Notes: generated from the sequence alone by a model not told the origin. A stretch of 64,000 bases of DNA from Actinomadura formosensis NBRC 14204 (GCF_001552155.1 NZ_BCQQ01000004.1:33432-97431); one strand, 5' to 3'; positions 44,171 through 53,180 are shown, counted from the stretch's first letter. Numbers and translations: made by a program.

Positions 44171-44608
44171 ATGCAGGTTGATCCGCGTGGGCAGCGCTTC
44201 GGCGCGTCGGTCACGGCAGTCGTCCTCATCGTGGTGCTGGTGACCGGAAGCTGGGCCCTGCTCGCCGCTCAGGCCGTCGTGTTCGCCGTCGCGACCTTCC
44301 TCGGCCTCCGGTACGCCCCGTACGGACTGGCGTTCGCAGTGCTGATCCGTCCCCGGCTCGCTCCGCCCAGGGAACTGGAGGACGCCGCCGCGCCCCGCTT
44401 CGCACAGGGGGTCGGCCTCGCGTTCGCCCTGGCCGGAACGGTCGGCTACGGGACGGGGACCACCTGGCTCGGCATCGGTGCCACCGCCCTCGCACTGGCG
44501 GCGGCGTTCCTGAACGCGGTGTTCGGGTTCTGCCTCGGCTGCGAGATGTACCTGCTGTTCCGACGTATCACCGCGAAAGTCCGCTCCGAGAGGGAGGTTC
44601 CCGTATGA
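44171..44608 (+). CDS. DUF4395 membrane protein (145 aa)
   Basis: DUF4395 protein with about four membrane helices. Features are VDPRGQRFGASVTAVVLIVV at the start and the Cys motif FGFCLGCEMYLL near the end, which is characteristic. RBS CAGGAG precedes the ATG. The stop overlaps the rhodanese start (ATGA), and the family is nearly always coupled to a sulfurtransferase or thioredoxin. Probably moves or handles a thiol/sulfur species at the membrane. Confidence 0.9.
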   Translation: MQVDPRGQRFGASVTAVVLIVVLVTGSWALLAAQAVVFAVATFLGLRYAPYGLAFAVLIRPRLAPPRELEDAAAPRFAQGVGLAFALAGTVGYGTGTTWLGIGATALALAAAFLNAVFGFCLGCEMYLLFRRITAKVRSEREVPV

Positions 44609-45444
44609 GCCGCTCAGACGTCCTGGTGGACACCAGTTGGGTCGAGTCCCACCTGGACGACCCGGGCCTGATCCTCGTCGAGGTCGACGAGGACGTGTCC
44701 GCCTACGACAAGGGCCACATCCGTGGCGCCGTGAAGATCGACTGGAAGACCGAGCTGCAGGACCCGGTCCGCCGCGACTTCGTGGACAAGACCGGGTTCG
44801 AGCAGCTGCTGTCCGCCAAGGGCATCGCCAACGACGACCTGGTGATCCTGTACGGCGGTAACAACAACTGGTTCGCCGCCTACGCCTACTGGTACTTCAA
44901 GCTGTACGGCCACGACAAGGTGAAGCTGCTCGACGGTGGCCGCAAGAAGTGGGAGCTGGAGTCCCGCGAGCTCGTCACCGACGTCCCGTCCCGTCCGAAG
45001 ACCGAGTACAAGGCCAAGGACCAGGACCTGGCGATCCGCGCCTTCCGCGACGAGGTCGTGGACGCGATCGGCAAGCAGAACCTGATCGACGTCCGGTCCC
45101 CGGACGAGTTCAGCGGCAAGCTGCTCGCCCCGGCGCACCTGCCGCAGGAGCAGTCGCAGCGGCCCGGTCACGTGCCGACCGCGCGCAGCATCCCGTGGTC
45201 GAAGGCGGCCAACGACGACGGCACGTTCAAGTCGGACGAGGAGCTCCGGCAGCTCTACACCGAGGCCGGCGTCGACCTGAACAAGGCCACCATCGCCTAC
45301 TGCCGCATCGGCGAGCGTTCCTCCCACACCTGGTTCGCGCTGCGTGAGCTGCTCGGCCTGGAGAACGTGAAGAACTACGACGGTTCCTGGACCGAGTACG
45401 GCTCGCTCGTCGGCGTGCCGATCGAGCTCGGCGCCCCCAAGTAA
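44605..45444 (+). CDS. Sulfurtransferase, two-domain rhodanese (279 aa)
   Basis: Thiosulfate sulfurtransferase of the CysA/SseA type, two rhodanese domains. The first (VDEDVSAYDKGHIRGAVKID) is inactive-like. The second carries the catalytic Cys (residue 233) in YCRIGERSSHTWF. The linker carries DVRSPDEFSGKLLAPAHLPQ. It moves sulfane sulfur to cyanide or a protein acceptor. Overlaps the DUF4395 stop by four bases and is followed by DUF1416. Confidence 0.93.
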   Translation: MSRSDVLVDTSWVESHLDDPGLILVEVDEDVSAYDKGHIRGAVKIDWKTELQDPVRRDFVDKTGFEQLLSAKGIANDDLVILYGGNNNWFAAYAYWYFKLYGHDKVKLLDGGRKKWELESRELVTDVPSRPKTEYKAKDQDLAIRAFRDEVVDAIGKQNLIDVRSPDEFSGKLLAPAHLPQEQSQRPGHVPTARSIPWSKAANDDGTFKSDEELRQLYTEAGVDLNKATIAYCRIGERSSHTWFALRELLGLENVKNYDGSWTEYGSLVGVPIELGAPK

Positions 45445-45475
45445 GCCCGCGCACTTTCCCAGAGCTGGAGGAGCA

Positions 45476-45784
45476 ATGACCCAGGGTTGCGCAGCACCCG
45501 AGCAGACGGCGCACCTGCCCGCGACCGTCGACCTGGCCAACGAGGCCGTCATCCAGGGCACCGTCACCCGTGACGGCGCCCCCGTGTCCAGCGCCTACGC
45601 CCGCCTGCTCGACTCGTCCGGCGAGTTCACCGCCGAGGTGGTCACGGGCGAGGAGGGCGTGTTCCGGTTCTTCGCCGCCGACGGCGACTGGACCGTCCGC
45701 GTCCTCGCCGCCGGCGGGGTGAGCGTCGACACCGCCGTCACCGCCGCGACCGGCACGGTCGCCGGCCTGGAAGTGAAGATCTGA
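45476..45784 (+). CDS. DUF1416 family protein (102 aa)
   Basis: DUF1416 small protein, nearly always downstream of the sulfurtransferase in actinomycetes. It starts MTQGCAAPEQ with a Cys at residue 5, then carries a transthyretin-like beta sandwich (VIQGTVTRDGAPVSSAYARL, FRFFAADGDWTVRVL). Role unknown. AGGAG precedes the ATG. A clear terminator follows. Confidence 0.9.
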   Translation: MTQGCAAPEQTAHLPATVDLANEAVIQGTVTRDGAPVSSAYARLLDSSGEFTAEVVTGEEGVFRFFAADGDWTVRVLAAGGVSVDTAVTAATGTVAGLEVKI

Positions 45785-45803
45785 CCCGGGCCCGTCCCGC
45801 GAA

Positions 45804-45829
45804 CCCCGCCGTCCCACCGGACGGCGGGG
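45804..45829 (+). terminator. Intrinsic terminator of the sulfur operon
   Basis: CCCCGCCGTCC / GGACGGCGGGG with a four-base loop, followed by TTTCG. Confidence 0.88.
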
Positions 45830-45869
45830 TTTCGTCATACGAACCCCGGACGGTTTACGATCAGCGGCG

Positions 45870-47174
45870 ATGTCCTGGCCGTCCGCGCATTCCCCGCTGA
45901 TCCTCCCGTGGGCCGCACTGAAGCTCGCGGGACGGTTCATCGTGCCGCTGACCCTCTGGTTCACCGTGGGCGAGCTGCTCCGGTACGGCGCCATGTACGC
46001 GGGCTACCGGCTCGGGATGATGAAGGGCACGGCCGCGTCCGTCGCGCCGATCGTCACCATCGGCCTGCTCGTGGTGATCGCGCTGACGGTCACGGTGCTG
46101 ATGGTGCACAGCGTCCGGGAGGGCCTGGACGTGGTGCAGGCGCGCGAGGCGGACGGCGACCTGACGCCCTGGGCGGTCGGCAACGAGGAGCCGGTGCTCG
46201 GCGCGATCGGCCGGGCGGCGCTCCCGTTCGTCATCTTCTACCTGGCGTGGGGCCTGCAGAGCGAGGACGCGCGCGAGTTCGCGTCGGCGGCGGCGAGCCG
46301 CGGGCTCGCCGAAGGCGGCCTCGAAGGGCAGATCAAGGGCGCCGGGATGCTGCTGTCGCTGGAGAAGCACGTCGGTCTCGCGATCGGCCTCACCGCCGGG
46401 CTGTTCGTGCTGAAGGTGCTGGCGGAATGGCGGCTGGAGGAGCGGCTGCCCCGCGCCGTCGGCGCCCTCGTCGCCCTCCTGGAGATCAACTTTGCGCTGT
46501 TCGGCATCTTCACCATCGACCACCTGCGCAACCTGGGCGCCGACTGGTTCACCGCGCGGGAGGCGTGGGGCTGGCTGACCGGCCTCGCGGGCCCGGCCTT
46601 CGGGCTGTGGGGGCCGTTCAAGGACGCGGTGCTCGGCGCGCTGATCTGGCTGGTGATCGCCGGGGTGATCCTCGGACTGGACGCGGGGGACGAGCGGGTC
46701 GTCCTCGGCGGGAGCCGGGCGGCGCGGCGGCTGGCGCGGGCCGGTGCGATCGACCGGGTGAACAGCCCCCGCGAGCTGCTGACACGCGGGTTCCGGGAGA
46801 TGTGGCTGCCCGCCTGGTACGGGCTGCGGCTCGTCCGCCGGTCCGGGGTGCTGCCGTTCGCCACGTTCTGCCTGCTGTTCGCGGGGCTGCATGTGGGGGA
46901 GGACGCGGGCCGCCGGCTGGTGTACGAGCTGATCGGCCCGCACGAGGTGACGTGGTGGATGCAGTGGCTGCCGGCCATCGGCTACGGGACGGGCCTGGTC
47001 TTCGAGATCCTGCGCGTGTGCCTGCTGGCGGCGGCGTTCAACCTCGTGATGGCGCGGGTCAGCGAGAGAAACGCAGCGAAGCCAGTGGGTCCCCCGGCTT
47101 CTTCCGTGTCTCCTTCGGCGCCTGAATCCGCAGCTCCAGCGAGTCCGCCTTGGCACGGGGCACCGTCCCCCTGA
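45870..47174 (+). CDS. Polytopic membrane protein of unknown function (434 aa)
   Basis: Around eight hydrophobic helices (for example LTLWFTVGELLRYGAMYAGY, APIVTIGLLVVIALTVTVLM, ALIWLVIAGVILGLDAG, FATFCLLFAGLHVGEDAG). No transporter or enzyme motif is recognised. The final ~35 residues are Pro/Ser/Ala-rich and are encoded opposite the end of the convergent gene (116-bp overlap). An earlier true end cannot be excluded. Stands alone. Confidence 0.6.
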   Translation: MSWPSAHSPLILPWAALKLAGRFIVPLTLWFTVGELLRYGAMYAGYRLGMMKGTAASVAPIVTIGLLVVIALTVTVLMVHSVREGLDVVQAREADGDLTPWAVGNEEPVLGAIGRAALPFVIFYLAWGLQSEDAREFASAAASRGLAEGGLEGQIKGAGMLLSLEKHVGLAIGLTAGLFVLKVLAEWRLEERLPRAVGALVALLEINFALFGIFTIDHLRNLGADWFTAREAWGWLTGLAGPAFGLWGPFKDAVLGALIWLVIAGVILGLDAGDERVVLGGSRAARRLARAGAIDRVNSPRELLTRGFREMWLPAWYGLRLVRRSGVLPFATFCLLFAGLHVGEDAGRRLVYELIGPHEVTWWMQWLPAIGYGTGLVFEILRVCLLAAAFNLVMARVSERNAAKPVGPPASSVSPSAPESAAPASPPWHGAPSP

Positions 47175-47628
47175 CGGTGATGCGCATCGCGACGCCCGCC
47201 TTGGGCCGGGCCGTCGTGAGCCCGGCCGCGGACCATTCGCGGCCGTCATCGTCGTGGAGCCGGTACGCCAGGCCGTAGGAGCCGACCGCCTTGGCGCTGG
47301 CGTCGTCCGAGGGGAGGACGCCGAGATCGAGCCGCAGCTCGACCACATCGCCCCGCCCGCCGCCGAGCGGCCCGGCCGTCCGCCGGTCGAGGATCTTCCA
47401 CTTGGCGCCGGCCAGGACGCCGGTCCGGCCTTCGGGGACGGTCGTCACCCTCTCGGGCGGTTTCAGGAACCGCCGGACCTTGTCGGTCTCGTCCACCCAC
47501 CGCAGGGCGAGGAGCGCCGACATCGCGCACACGAGGGCGATCACCTCCACGATGCGCCGGTCGAGGGGACGCATCCGGGACCGTCCGGGCAGCGGAATCC
47601 CGTCGGGCCGGGTCACGGAGGCCGTCAT
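47059..47628 (-). CDS. Membrane-anchored protein, unknown function (189 aa)
   Basis: Third gene of a tight minus-strand operon. A basic N-terminal stretch precedes one membrane helix (RRIVEVIALVCAMSALLALR). An extracytoplasmic beta-rich part follows (GAKWKILDRRTAGPLGGGRG, VELRLDLGVLPSDDASAKAV, AMRITVRGTVPRAKADSLEL). The ATG overlaps the previous stop (ATGA). The C-terminus overlaps the convergent membrane gene. It resembles its two operon neighbours in layout, suggesting related folds. Confidence 0.6.
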   Translation of the reverse strand: MTASVTRPDGIPLPGRSRMRPLDRRIVEVIALVCAMSALLALRWVDETDKVRRFLKPPERVTTVPEGRTGVLAGAKWKILDRRTAGPLGGGRGDVVELRLDLGVLPSDDASAKAVGSYGLAYRLHDDDGREWSAAGLTTARPKAGVAMRITVRGTVPRAKADSLELRIQAPKETRKKPGDPLASLRFSR

Positions 47629-48227
47629 GAGTTCTCCGCCCTGACCTTGTACCGATCGGTCGCTCCCCGCACCAGGCGGGCCGCCCGGTCCTTGTCGAGC
47701 TTGAGGTCGATGTCCGCCGCCGCGGAAAGCTGCGGCAGCAGCCCGCCGGTGCCCACGACCAGATGCGCCCCGGCCACCCGCTGCTTCGGCAGCTCGAACA
47801 GCAGTTTCGTGGACGTCCAGATCATCGGCTCGAACGTCGGCTGGTTCAGCAGGACGGACCTGGCCCGCGGGTCCTGCCCGAACGTGTAGCCGCCGGGCGT
47901 CTCCAGCGCCGCCGACGCCAGTCGCAGCGGCTTCCACCGTGCCGTCGCCCGGAGATGCACGATGAGGTAGACGCCGTCCGTCCCGACGGCGGGTGTGGCC
48001 CCGAGCGAGAACCCCGGCTCCACCGACCGCGCCGCGTCGACCCTGTCGACCCGCACGCTGAAGTCGCGGGTCGTGACCTGCTCGCCGATCGTCCCGCCGG
48101 TCCGGATCGGGTCCAGCGCCCCCGCCCTGACCTCGGGCCGGACCGAGTGCAGCCACATCGCACCGGCGAGCAGGACCGTCCCGCCGAGCCCGGCCCCGCC
48201 GCGCAGCAATACCTCCCGCGTGTTCAC
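47625..48227 (-). CDS. Membrane-anchored protein, unknown function (200 aa)
   Basis: Second gene of the operon. One N-terminal helix (LLRGGAGLGGTVLLAGAMWL) precedes an extracytoplasmic domain with strands such as TTRDFSVRVDRVDAARSVEP, GVYLIVHLRATARWKPLRLA and TKLLFELPKQRVAGAHLVVG. This pattern resembles DUF4352/TRF2-like accessory domains. The start GTG overlaps the preceding stop (GTGA), and its own stop overlaps the next start (ATGA). Function unknown. Confidence 0.6.
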   Translation of the reverse strand: MNTREVLLRGGAGLGGTVLLAGAMWLHSVRPEVRAGALDPIRTGGTIGEQVTTRDFSVRVDRVDAARSVEPGFSLGATPAVGTDGVYLIVHLRATARWKPLRLASAALETPGGYTFGQDPRARSVLLNQPTFEPMIWTSTKLLFELPKQRVAGAHLVVGTGGLLPQLSAAADIDLKLDKDRAARLVRGATDRYKVRAENS

Positions 48228-48832
48228 CGCGGGCTCACCGCAAGCGTGAGGCGGCCGACGAGTTCATCGCTCTTGGGATCGACGATCCAGTTGAAGCTGC
48301 TGTCGGTGAATCCGTGCTCGTACTTCCACTTGCGCAGCCCCACGGTCAGCTTCGCCGGTGCGTCCGCCGGGCCCATCCCCCACATGGCGGACGCCTCCAC
48401 CGGCAGCCCAGGCTGCGTCGTGTCGGTCTTCGCCCCGCCCGCGACACCGTCGATCCGCTCGGGCTCGACCCATTTGCCGGCCCCGGTGCGCGCGACGACG
48501 CCCTCCGACAGCCCGCCGCTGCCGAGCGAGATGGTCTTCTTGCCCTTGTTGAGCACCCGCATCCGCACGATGAGGAACCGCTGCTCGCCGCTGCCGAACA
48601 TCCCGCCGGCGAGCCCGATCCGCGCGTCGCGGACGGTCACGCTGAAAAGCCCGAGGTCGAGCGGATCTCCCGCCTTCTTCGCGGGCTGCTTCGGCGTCTC
48701 CTTGAACCCGCCCGCGACCCACACCACCGGCACCAGGACGGCGACCACCCCCAGAACCGCCCCCGGCACGACCCACCGCCGCGCCCCCACGCGCTGCTCG
48801 GGATCTGGAGGAACCGGTGCCGTCGATCGCAT
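48224..48832 (-). CDS. Membrane-anchored DUF4352-like protein (202 aa)
   Basis: First gene of the three-gene operon. A short cytoplasmic tail, one helix (WVVPGAVLGVVAVLVPVVWV) and an immunoglobulin-like extracytoplasmic domain: LGLFSVTVRDARIGLAGGMF, RFLIVRMRVLNKGKKTISLG and FNWIVDPKSDELVGRLTLAV. These strands resemble DUF4352. The ATG at 48832 is chosen. Three such proteins in a row suggest one surface assembly. Confidence 0.6.
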   Translation of the reverse strand: MRSTAPVPPDPEQRVGARRWVVPGAVLGVVAVLVPVVWVAGGFKETPKQPAKKAGDPLDLGLFSVTVRDARIGLAGGMFGSGEQRFLIVRMRVLNKGKKTISLGSGGLSEGVVARTGAGKWVEPERIDGVAGGAKTDTTQPGLPVEASAMWGMGPADAPAKLTVGLRKWKYEHGFTDSSFNWIVDPKSDELVGRLTLAVSPR

Positions 48833-49090
48833 CCGCCCGATGGTAATACGAGGACACCGGCCGGCCGCTTCCCGAACCGCTGCGCACACTCGTCCTCGCG
48901 TCGCTGATCGGCGTGGAACTGATGACCCCCCGCCACCTGACCCCCATTTTCGGCCAGGCCATTGGTGACCGTAGGCAGGTCCATTTGCCCCCTATGATCA
49001 ACTAGCCGGAGGTGAACGCCTGCCTCCCGCACACAGCAAGGAGGGCTCTCTCGCACAGGGCCCGAAGGATGAGACACCTCCCTGGGACAA

Positions 49091-49969
49091 ATGACCTTCT
49101 CCAGCACCGCCCTGCGCCTGAACCTCGCCGCCCAATACGAGGTGCTGGACGCGGGCACCGGCTCCGTGCTCGCCCGGCTCGCGGAGGTGACGCGTGTCCG
49201 CTCACCCCGGGGCAACCTTCTGCGGCCCGACCCCGTCGCCGTCCCCCGGCTCACGTTCGCGCTCACCGCGCCGGACGGCTCGACACTGCTCTACATCGAC
49301 CGCGCCGAGCACCTGAAGCTCAACTTCGTCCCGCCGCAGACCGCGCTCGTGGACGCTGACGGAACCGTCCTTGGACGTGTGGACTACGACCGGTACTCAC
49401 TGGTCCGGGAGGCGCCGGCCGGGGGCCGCGGACTTGAGGCGTACACCGATGAGCGGGGGATGCGGGTGGCCCCCGCCGCCTGTGTCCTCGACCCCGGCGG
49501 CCGGCTGCTCCTGAACGTGGTCTACGAGACGCCGGAAGATGGCGGCCGCCCCCGCCTGCCCGACGGGCAGGACGCCCGCGTCACCCGCTGGGTCACCACT
49601 GAGGGCGTCCAGGTGGCGGAACGCCGCGACGGCGTCCTCGGCTTCGACGAACGGCTCACCGGGGCCTGGCGCGCCATGATCGTCGGCTCGTTCGTCGCGT
49701 TCGCCCTCGAATTCCATTTTTCCTGGGGCGGCACTTCCGCCCCCGAATCCGTGCCCGAGCCGTATCCGGGGCACGCGGGCCTTCACGCCGCTTATGCCGA
49801 ATATCAGCGGAGGGTCGTCGCCGAGTACAGGTCACCTGTCCGCACTCGCACCGGCCTGACCTTCCGTTCGGGCGTCATCTCTGATCAGCTCGACCACTTC
49901 TACAAAGTGGCTCTCCCCCTCATGCTCGTCGTCGCCACCGTCATCTTCCTCGTCCGCCACCTGACCTGA
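49091..49969 (+). CDS. LURP-one/scramblase-like protein with C-terminal anchor (292 aa)
   Basis: No family is certain. The body consists of repeated beta hairpins (YEVLDAGTGSVLARLAEVTR, RLTFALTAPDGSTLLYIDRA, TALVDADGTVLGRVDYDRYS), as in LURP-one-related and phospholipid-scramblase-like folds. One C-terminal helix anchors the protein (VALPLMLVVATVIFLVRHLT). The start is an ATG at 49091, about 258 bp from the divergent operon, whose intergenic region has TATGAT at about 48996. It may bind lipids at the membrane. Confidence 0.55.
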   Translation: MTFSSTALRLNLAAQYEVLDAGTGSVLARLAEVTRVRSPRGNLLRPDPVAVPRLTFALTAPDGSTLLYIDRAEHLKLNFVPPQTALVDADGTVLGRVDYDRYSLVREAPAGGRGLEAYTDERGMRVAPAACVLDPGGRLLLNVVYETPEDGGRPRLPDGQDARVTRWVTTEGVQVAERRDGVLGFDERLTGAWRAMIVGSFVAFALEFHFSWGGTSAPESVPEPYPGHAGLHAAYAEYQRRVVAEYRSPVRTRTGLTFRSGVISDQLDHFYKVALPLMLVVATVIFLVRHLT

Positions 49970-50074
49970 TGAAAGGCGCCGGGGCCACGCTGATCGTGGA
50001 CGACGGGACCCCTACACCTGGGCGCGCGGAACGGCGCTGCGGGCCAGCGCGGGCCGGTAGAGCCGGGCCCCTTG

Positions 50075-50508
50075 TAGTCGTCCATGGCCTCTCTCACGCG
50101 CTGCTGCTGGACGCCGAGTTCGTGGACGAGGTCCCGCATCTGCCCGGCGAAGCCGTTGGCGATCTTGTTGAGAGAGGCGATGGTCTTGGCTGAGGGGCGG
50201 CCGGAAGGTCGAACAGGGCGGTACTCGCTTCACGGACCTTGCGCTGGAAGTTCTGGCGGCACAGTTGACCGCGGCACGGATCGCCTCGCTGAGCTCCGCG
50301 ACCGGCCGCCGCAGCGCCCGGGGGCGAGGTCGATCTTGGTCACACCGTCCTCCGCCGTGCACTCGGTGACGGTGCGGCCGCCGGCGGCTCCCCCGCGCCG
50401 GATGGTGGCCCGGATGGACTCCTGCGCCTCGGTGAAGTCGCACATCTGCTTCTGCATGTCGCGCTGGAAGCGCTTGAACTCCGGCCCGAGACTGAACTCG
50501 GCCATCAT
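50075..50508 (-). pseudogene. Broken YbaB/EbfC-like gene
   Basis: Begins with a good ribosome site (AGGAGG) and MAEFSLGPEFKRFQRDMQKQ, continuing to TECTAEDGVTKIDLAP. The conserved protein then continues in other frames: RALRRPVAELSEAIRAAVN, then RQNFQRKVREASTALFDLP, then KTIASLNKIANGFAGQMRDL with VHELGVQQQRVREAMDDY. Each join needs a one- or two-base indel, so at least three frameshifts have accumulated. It is a decayed relative of the YbaB-like genes at 54267 and 60060. Confidence 0.75.
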
Positions 50509-50664
50509 CGCCTCCTGTTCTTGTGGGCGGTCTGGATGACACGGCTGGTGACGGACCGGTGCCATGGACGGCATTCACCAGATGCCATTACGCCGGCATG
50601 TCCGACCCGGCGCATGCCGGTAGGGTTCGTGTTGCTCTTGCCGCGATTCGGGTCTGGAGGAACG

Positions 50665-51819
50665 GTGCTGCGGCGTTCGTCGACACTCGCTCTCGCATCG
50701 GCCATCGCGTTGGGCGCGGCCTTCGTCCCTCCGCTCCGGGAGACACCGGCGAGGGCGGCGGGCTGCCCGGAGGAACTGGTCTACGGCAGTCCCGCGAAAG
50801 AGCTGCCGCGTCAACTCTGGCCGCAGGAACGGCTGAACTTCACGGACGTCTGGGAGCACACCCGCGGCAAAGGCGTCAAGGTCGCCGTCGTCGACAGCGG
50901 CGTGGACATCGGCCATCCGCAGCTGAGGGGGCACGTCAAGGCGTACGACGTGACGAGGAGCGGCCTTCAGGACTGCGTCGGCCACGGCACCGCGGTCGCC
51001 GGGATCATCGGCGCCCGGGACATGCGCGACAAGGGCATCCCGTTCGTCGGAGTCGCCCCCCAGGCCGAGATCATCTCGGTGAAGATGGCGGTGAAGCCCA
51101 CGGGCAACAGGTCGGAGTGGGCCGCGCAGGGGATCAGGAAGGCGGTCGACCTGGGCGCGAAGGTCATCAACGTCTCGTCCCAGTCGCCCGACCTGCCCGA
51201 TCTGCGGCAGGCCGTCCGCTACGCACAGAAGCACGACGTGGTGATCGTCTCGGTCGCCGGCAACCTCACCGACCAGACCAAGCAGACCCCGCAGAAGTCC
51301 TACCCGGCGAGCTACCCCGGTGTGATCTCCGTTGGCGCCCTCTCCAAGGACGGCACACTCGCCGGTTTCTCCAACACCGTCACCCCGGTCACCGTGACCG
51401 CCCCCGGACAGGCCGTCATCAGCACCTGGCCGCGCGACTCCTACAAGCTCGACGACGGCACCAGCCTCGCGGCCCCCTACGTCGCCGGCACCGCCGCGCT
51501 GGTCCGCGCCTTCAACCCGAACCTGAACTACCAGCAGGTCAAGCAGCGCATCGAGTCGACCGCCGACGGTGCCCAGGTACAAGGCACCGGTTCTGGCGTG
51601 GTGAACCCGCTCCGGGCCGTCACCACCGTCGGCACGGGCGGCGGGAACGCCAGCACCGCCCCCGCCGCCGGTGTCCAGCGTGTCTCCATCGACCAGCCGG
51701 TCCCCGAAGACCGCTTCGGCCGCAACATGGCCCTCGCCATCGCGGGCGTGGCCCTCGCCATCGCCGCCGCCCTAGGCGTCGCGGCCATGGTCGTTCCCGC
51801 CGCCCGCCGCCGCCACTGA
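50665..51819 (+). CDS. mycP: Type VII secretion-associated serine protease, mycosin (384 aa)
   Basis: Subtilisin-family membrane protease of ESX systems. Signal region (LALASAIALGAAFVPP), then catalytic Asp in VAVVDSGVDIGHPQL, His in GHGTAVAGIIGA and Ser in DGTSLAAPYVAG. A Gly/Ala-rich linker and one C-terminal membrane helix (ALAIAGVALAIAAALGVAAM) follow. The GTG at 50665 has GGAGG four bases upstream; earlier in-frame starts would overlap the broken YbaB gene. In ESX systems it processes secreted substrates and stabilises the channel. Confidence 0.92.
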   Translation: MLRRSSTLALASAIALGAAFVPPLRETPARAAGCPEELVYGSPAKELPRQLWPQERLNFTDVWEHTRGKGVKVAVVDSGVDIGHPQLRGHVKAYDVTRSGLQDCVGHGTAVAGIIGARDMRDKGIPFVGVAPQAEIISVKMAVKPTGNRSEWAAQGIRKAVDLGAKVINVSSQSPDLPDLRQAVRYAQKHDVVIVSVAGNLTDQTKQTPQKSYPASYPGVISVGALSKDGTLAGFSNTVTPVTVTAPGQAVISTWPRDSYKLDDGTSLAAPYVAGTAALVRAFNPNLNYQQVKQRIESTADGAQVQGTGSGVVNPLRAVTTVGTGGGNASTAPAAGVQRVSIDQPVPEDRFGRNMALAIAGVALAIAAALGVAAMVVPAARRRH

Positions 51820-51855
51820 CCTTTGGGTCGGCGGTCGCCGATCGTGGGTGCCGCT

Positions 51856-53052
51856 TCAGACTTGGCGGGTGATGCGCACGGCGATGGGCAGAGCGAGCGC
51901 GAGCGGGCGGAGCGGCTCTGGGCACTCCGGTGAGAACTCCAGCCACATGCGGCTGTTGTCGGCCTTGCTCTTCGTCCGCAGGGAGGCGACCTCCCGGCCG
52001 GTGGTGTCGGTGACGGCATAGCGGCCTCCATCCTGGTGGACGGTGCCGAGCAGCGTGCCACCGGCCGAGCGCAGAGACATCTCCCCACGCCCGCCGAGTT
52101 CGCCGAGGCTGTTCCCGTCCGCGTCGAGGACGGTCATACGCTCCCTGCCCAGAGTCCGGGGCATCCGGTTGATGATGAGCATGGTGCGCGCATGGGGATC
52201 GCGCAGGACGATGCTCCTGCGTCTCTTGTTTGGGTTGGTGGCGAAGAAGCTCGCTCCCTCCGTCGACTTCTTCATCAGCCGGCCGCAGGCCTGGGCCAGG
52301 AGAGCGCCTCCGCGTTCGTTGCGGTAGCGGCCTTCGCCGTTCACGAGGACGCGGTCGGCGTCGAACAGCGCACGCGGCGACGGTCCTGGCACCTCCTGGC
52401 CGCGGTCGTCCAGCACGCGCCAGGTACCGCCGAGGATCTCGATGGTCGCGGCGTGCACCGCCTCCAGCCAGCCGGCCGGCAGCGAACGGTCCCGCAGCAG
52501 CGTGGCCACCGCCTCCTTCTGGTCTCGCCGTCCGACCTTGGTCACGGTGTCGATGCCGGGTGCCGCCGCCGGGTCGTACCAGGTCGTCCATACCGGGTCG
52601 CTGATCGGCCAGGTCAGCCCGACCGCGTGCACAGCGCTCGACGGGATCGTCGCCTCGTCGTCACGGTGGCGCAACGCGATGCCGTCCCCCCTGATGGTGA
52701 CGATGAGACGGCTCCTATGCACGGTGAGCGCCCAGATGACACCGACCAGGCCGACCATCAGGCCACCGCCGCCGTAGACGATGAGGGGCCCCGCGACCGT
52801 GCCGGCGTAGCTGGTGGGCAATGTGGACGCGCAGAGACCGAGGCCGATCAACGGACCGGCCACCGCCATGGCGAACGGCCACCGGTAGGCTCGCGGCCCC
52901 AGGGTGACCCGGAGTTCCGGTGCGCCCTTCACGCCCGGCGTCCGCCGGGCGAGGCCCGCCTGGCCGGCCCATCGCCTGCGCCACCAGATCCGGGCGGCCA
53001 CCGGGCAGCCGACGGCGGCGACCAGGGCGACCAGCGGCAAGAACGACTGCAT
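51856..53052 (-). CDS. Membrane protein with LURP-one-like domain (398 aa)
   Basis: N-terminal helix (LPLVALVAAVGCPVAARIWW), a second pair of helices near residues 60-110 (WPFAMAVAGPLIGLGLCAST, GGGGLMVGLVGVIWALTVH), and a C-terminal beta-rich domain. That domain reads RSIVLRDPHARTMLIINRMP, MTVLDADGNSLGELGGRGEM and GRYAVTDTTGREVASLRTKS, a scramblase/LURP-one-like pattern. The ATG is two bases after the 41-aa frame. Converges on mycP, 36 bp apart. Probably part of the ESX-associated operon; role unknown. Confidence 0.65.
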   Translation of the reverse strand: MQSFLPLVALVAAVGCPVAARIWWRRRWAGQAGLARRTPGVKGAPELRVTLGPRAYRWPFAMAVAGPLIGLGLCASTLPTSYAGTVAGPLIVYGGGGLMVGLVGVIWALTVHRSRLIVTIRGDGIALRHRDDEATIPSSAVHAVGLTWPISDPVWTTWYDPAAAPGIDTVTKVGRRDQKEAVATLLRDRSLPAGWLEAVHAATIEILGGTWRVLDDRGQEVPGPSPRALFDADRVLVNGEGRYRNERGGALLAQACGRLMKKSTEGASFFATNPNKRRRSIVLRDPHARTMLIINRMPRTLGRERMTVLDADGNSLGELGGRGEMSLRSAGGTLLGTVHQDGGRYAVTDTTGREVASLRTKSKADNSRMWLEFSPECPEPLRPLALALPIAVRITRQV

Positions 53053-53054
53053 GC

Positions 53055-53180
53055 TCAGACCTTCAGGGTGCTCGCAGCCTCCGCGCCATCACGGCGCTGG
53101 GCGACCACGTGCAGTTTCTGCCGGACGTCGTGGAGTTCCTCGACCCGGGCCTTGAGGTCCTGATCCGCCCACTCGGTCAT
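53055..53180 (-). CDS. Small protein upstream of the LURP-like gene (41 aa)
   Basis: MTEWADQDLKARVEELHDVR then QKLHVVAQRRDGAEAASTLK and Val. Hydrophilic and helical, with a stop two bases before the next ATG. Its ATG overlaps the stop of the 53177-53380 frame (ATGA). Could be a real small protein or a gene fragment. Confidence 0.45.
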   Translation of the reverse strand: MTEWADQDLKARVEELHDVRQKLHVVAQRRDGAEAASTLKV

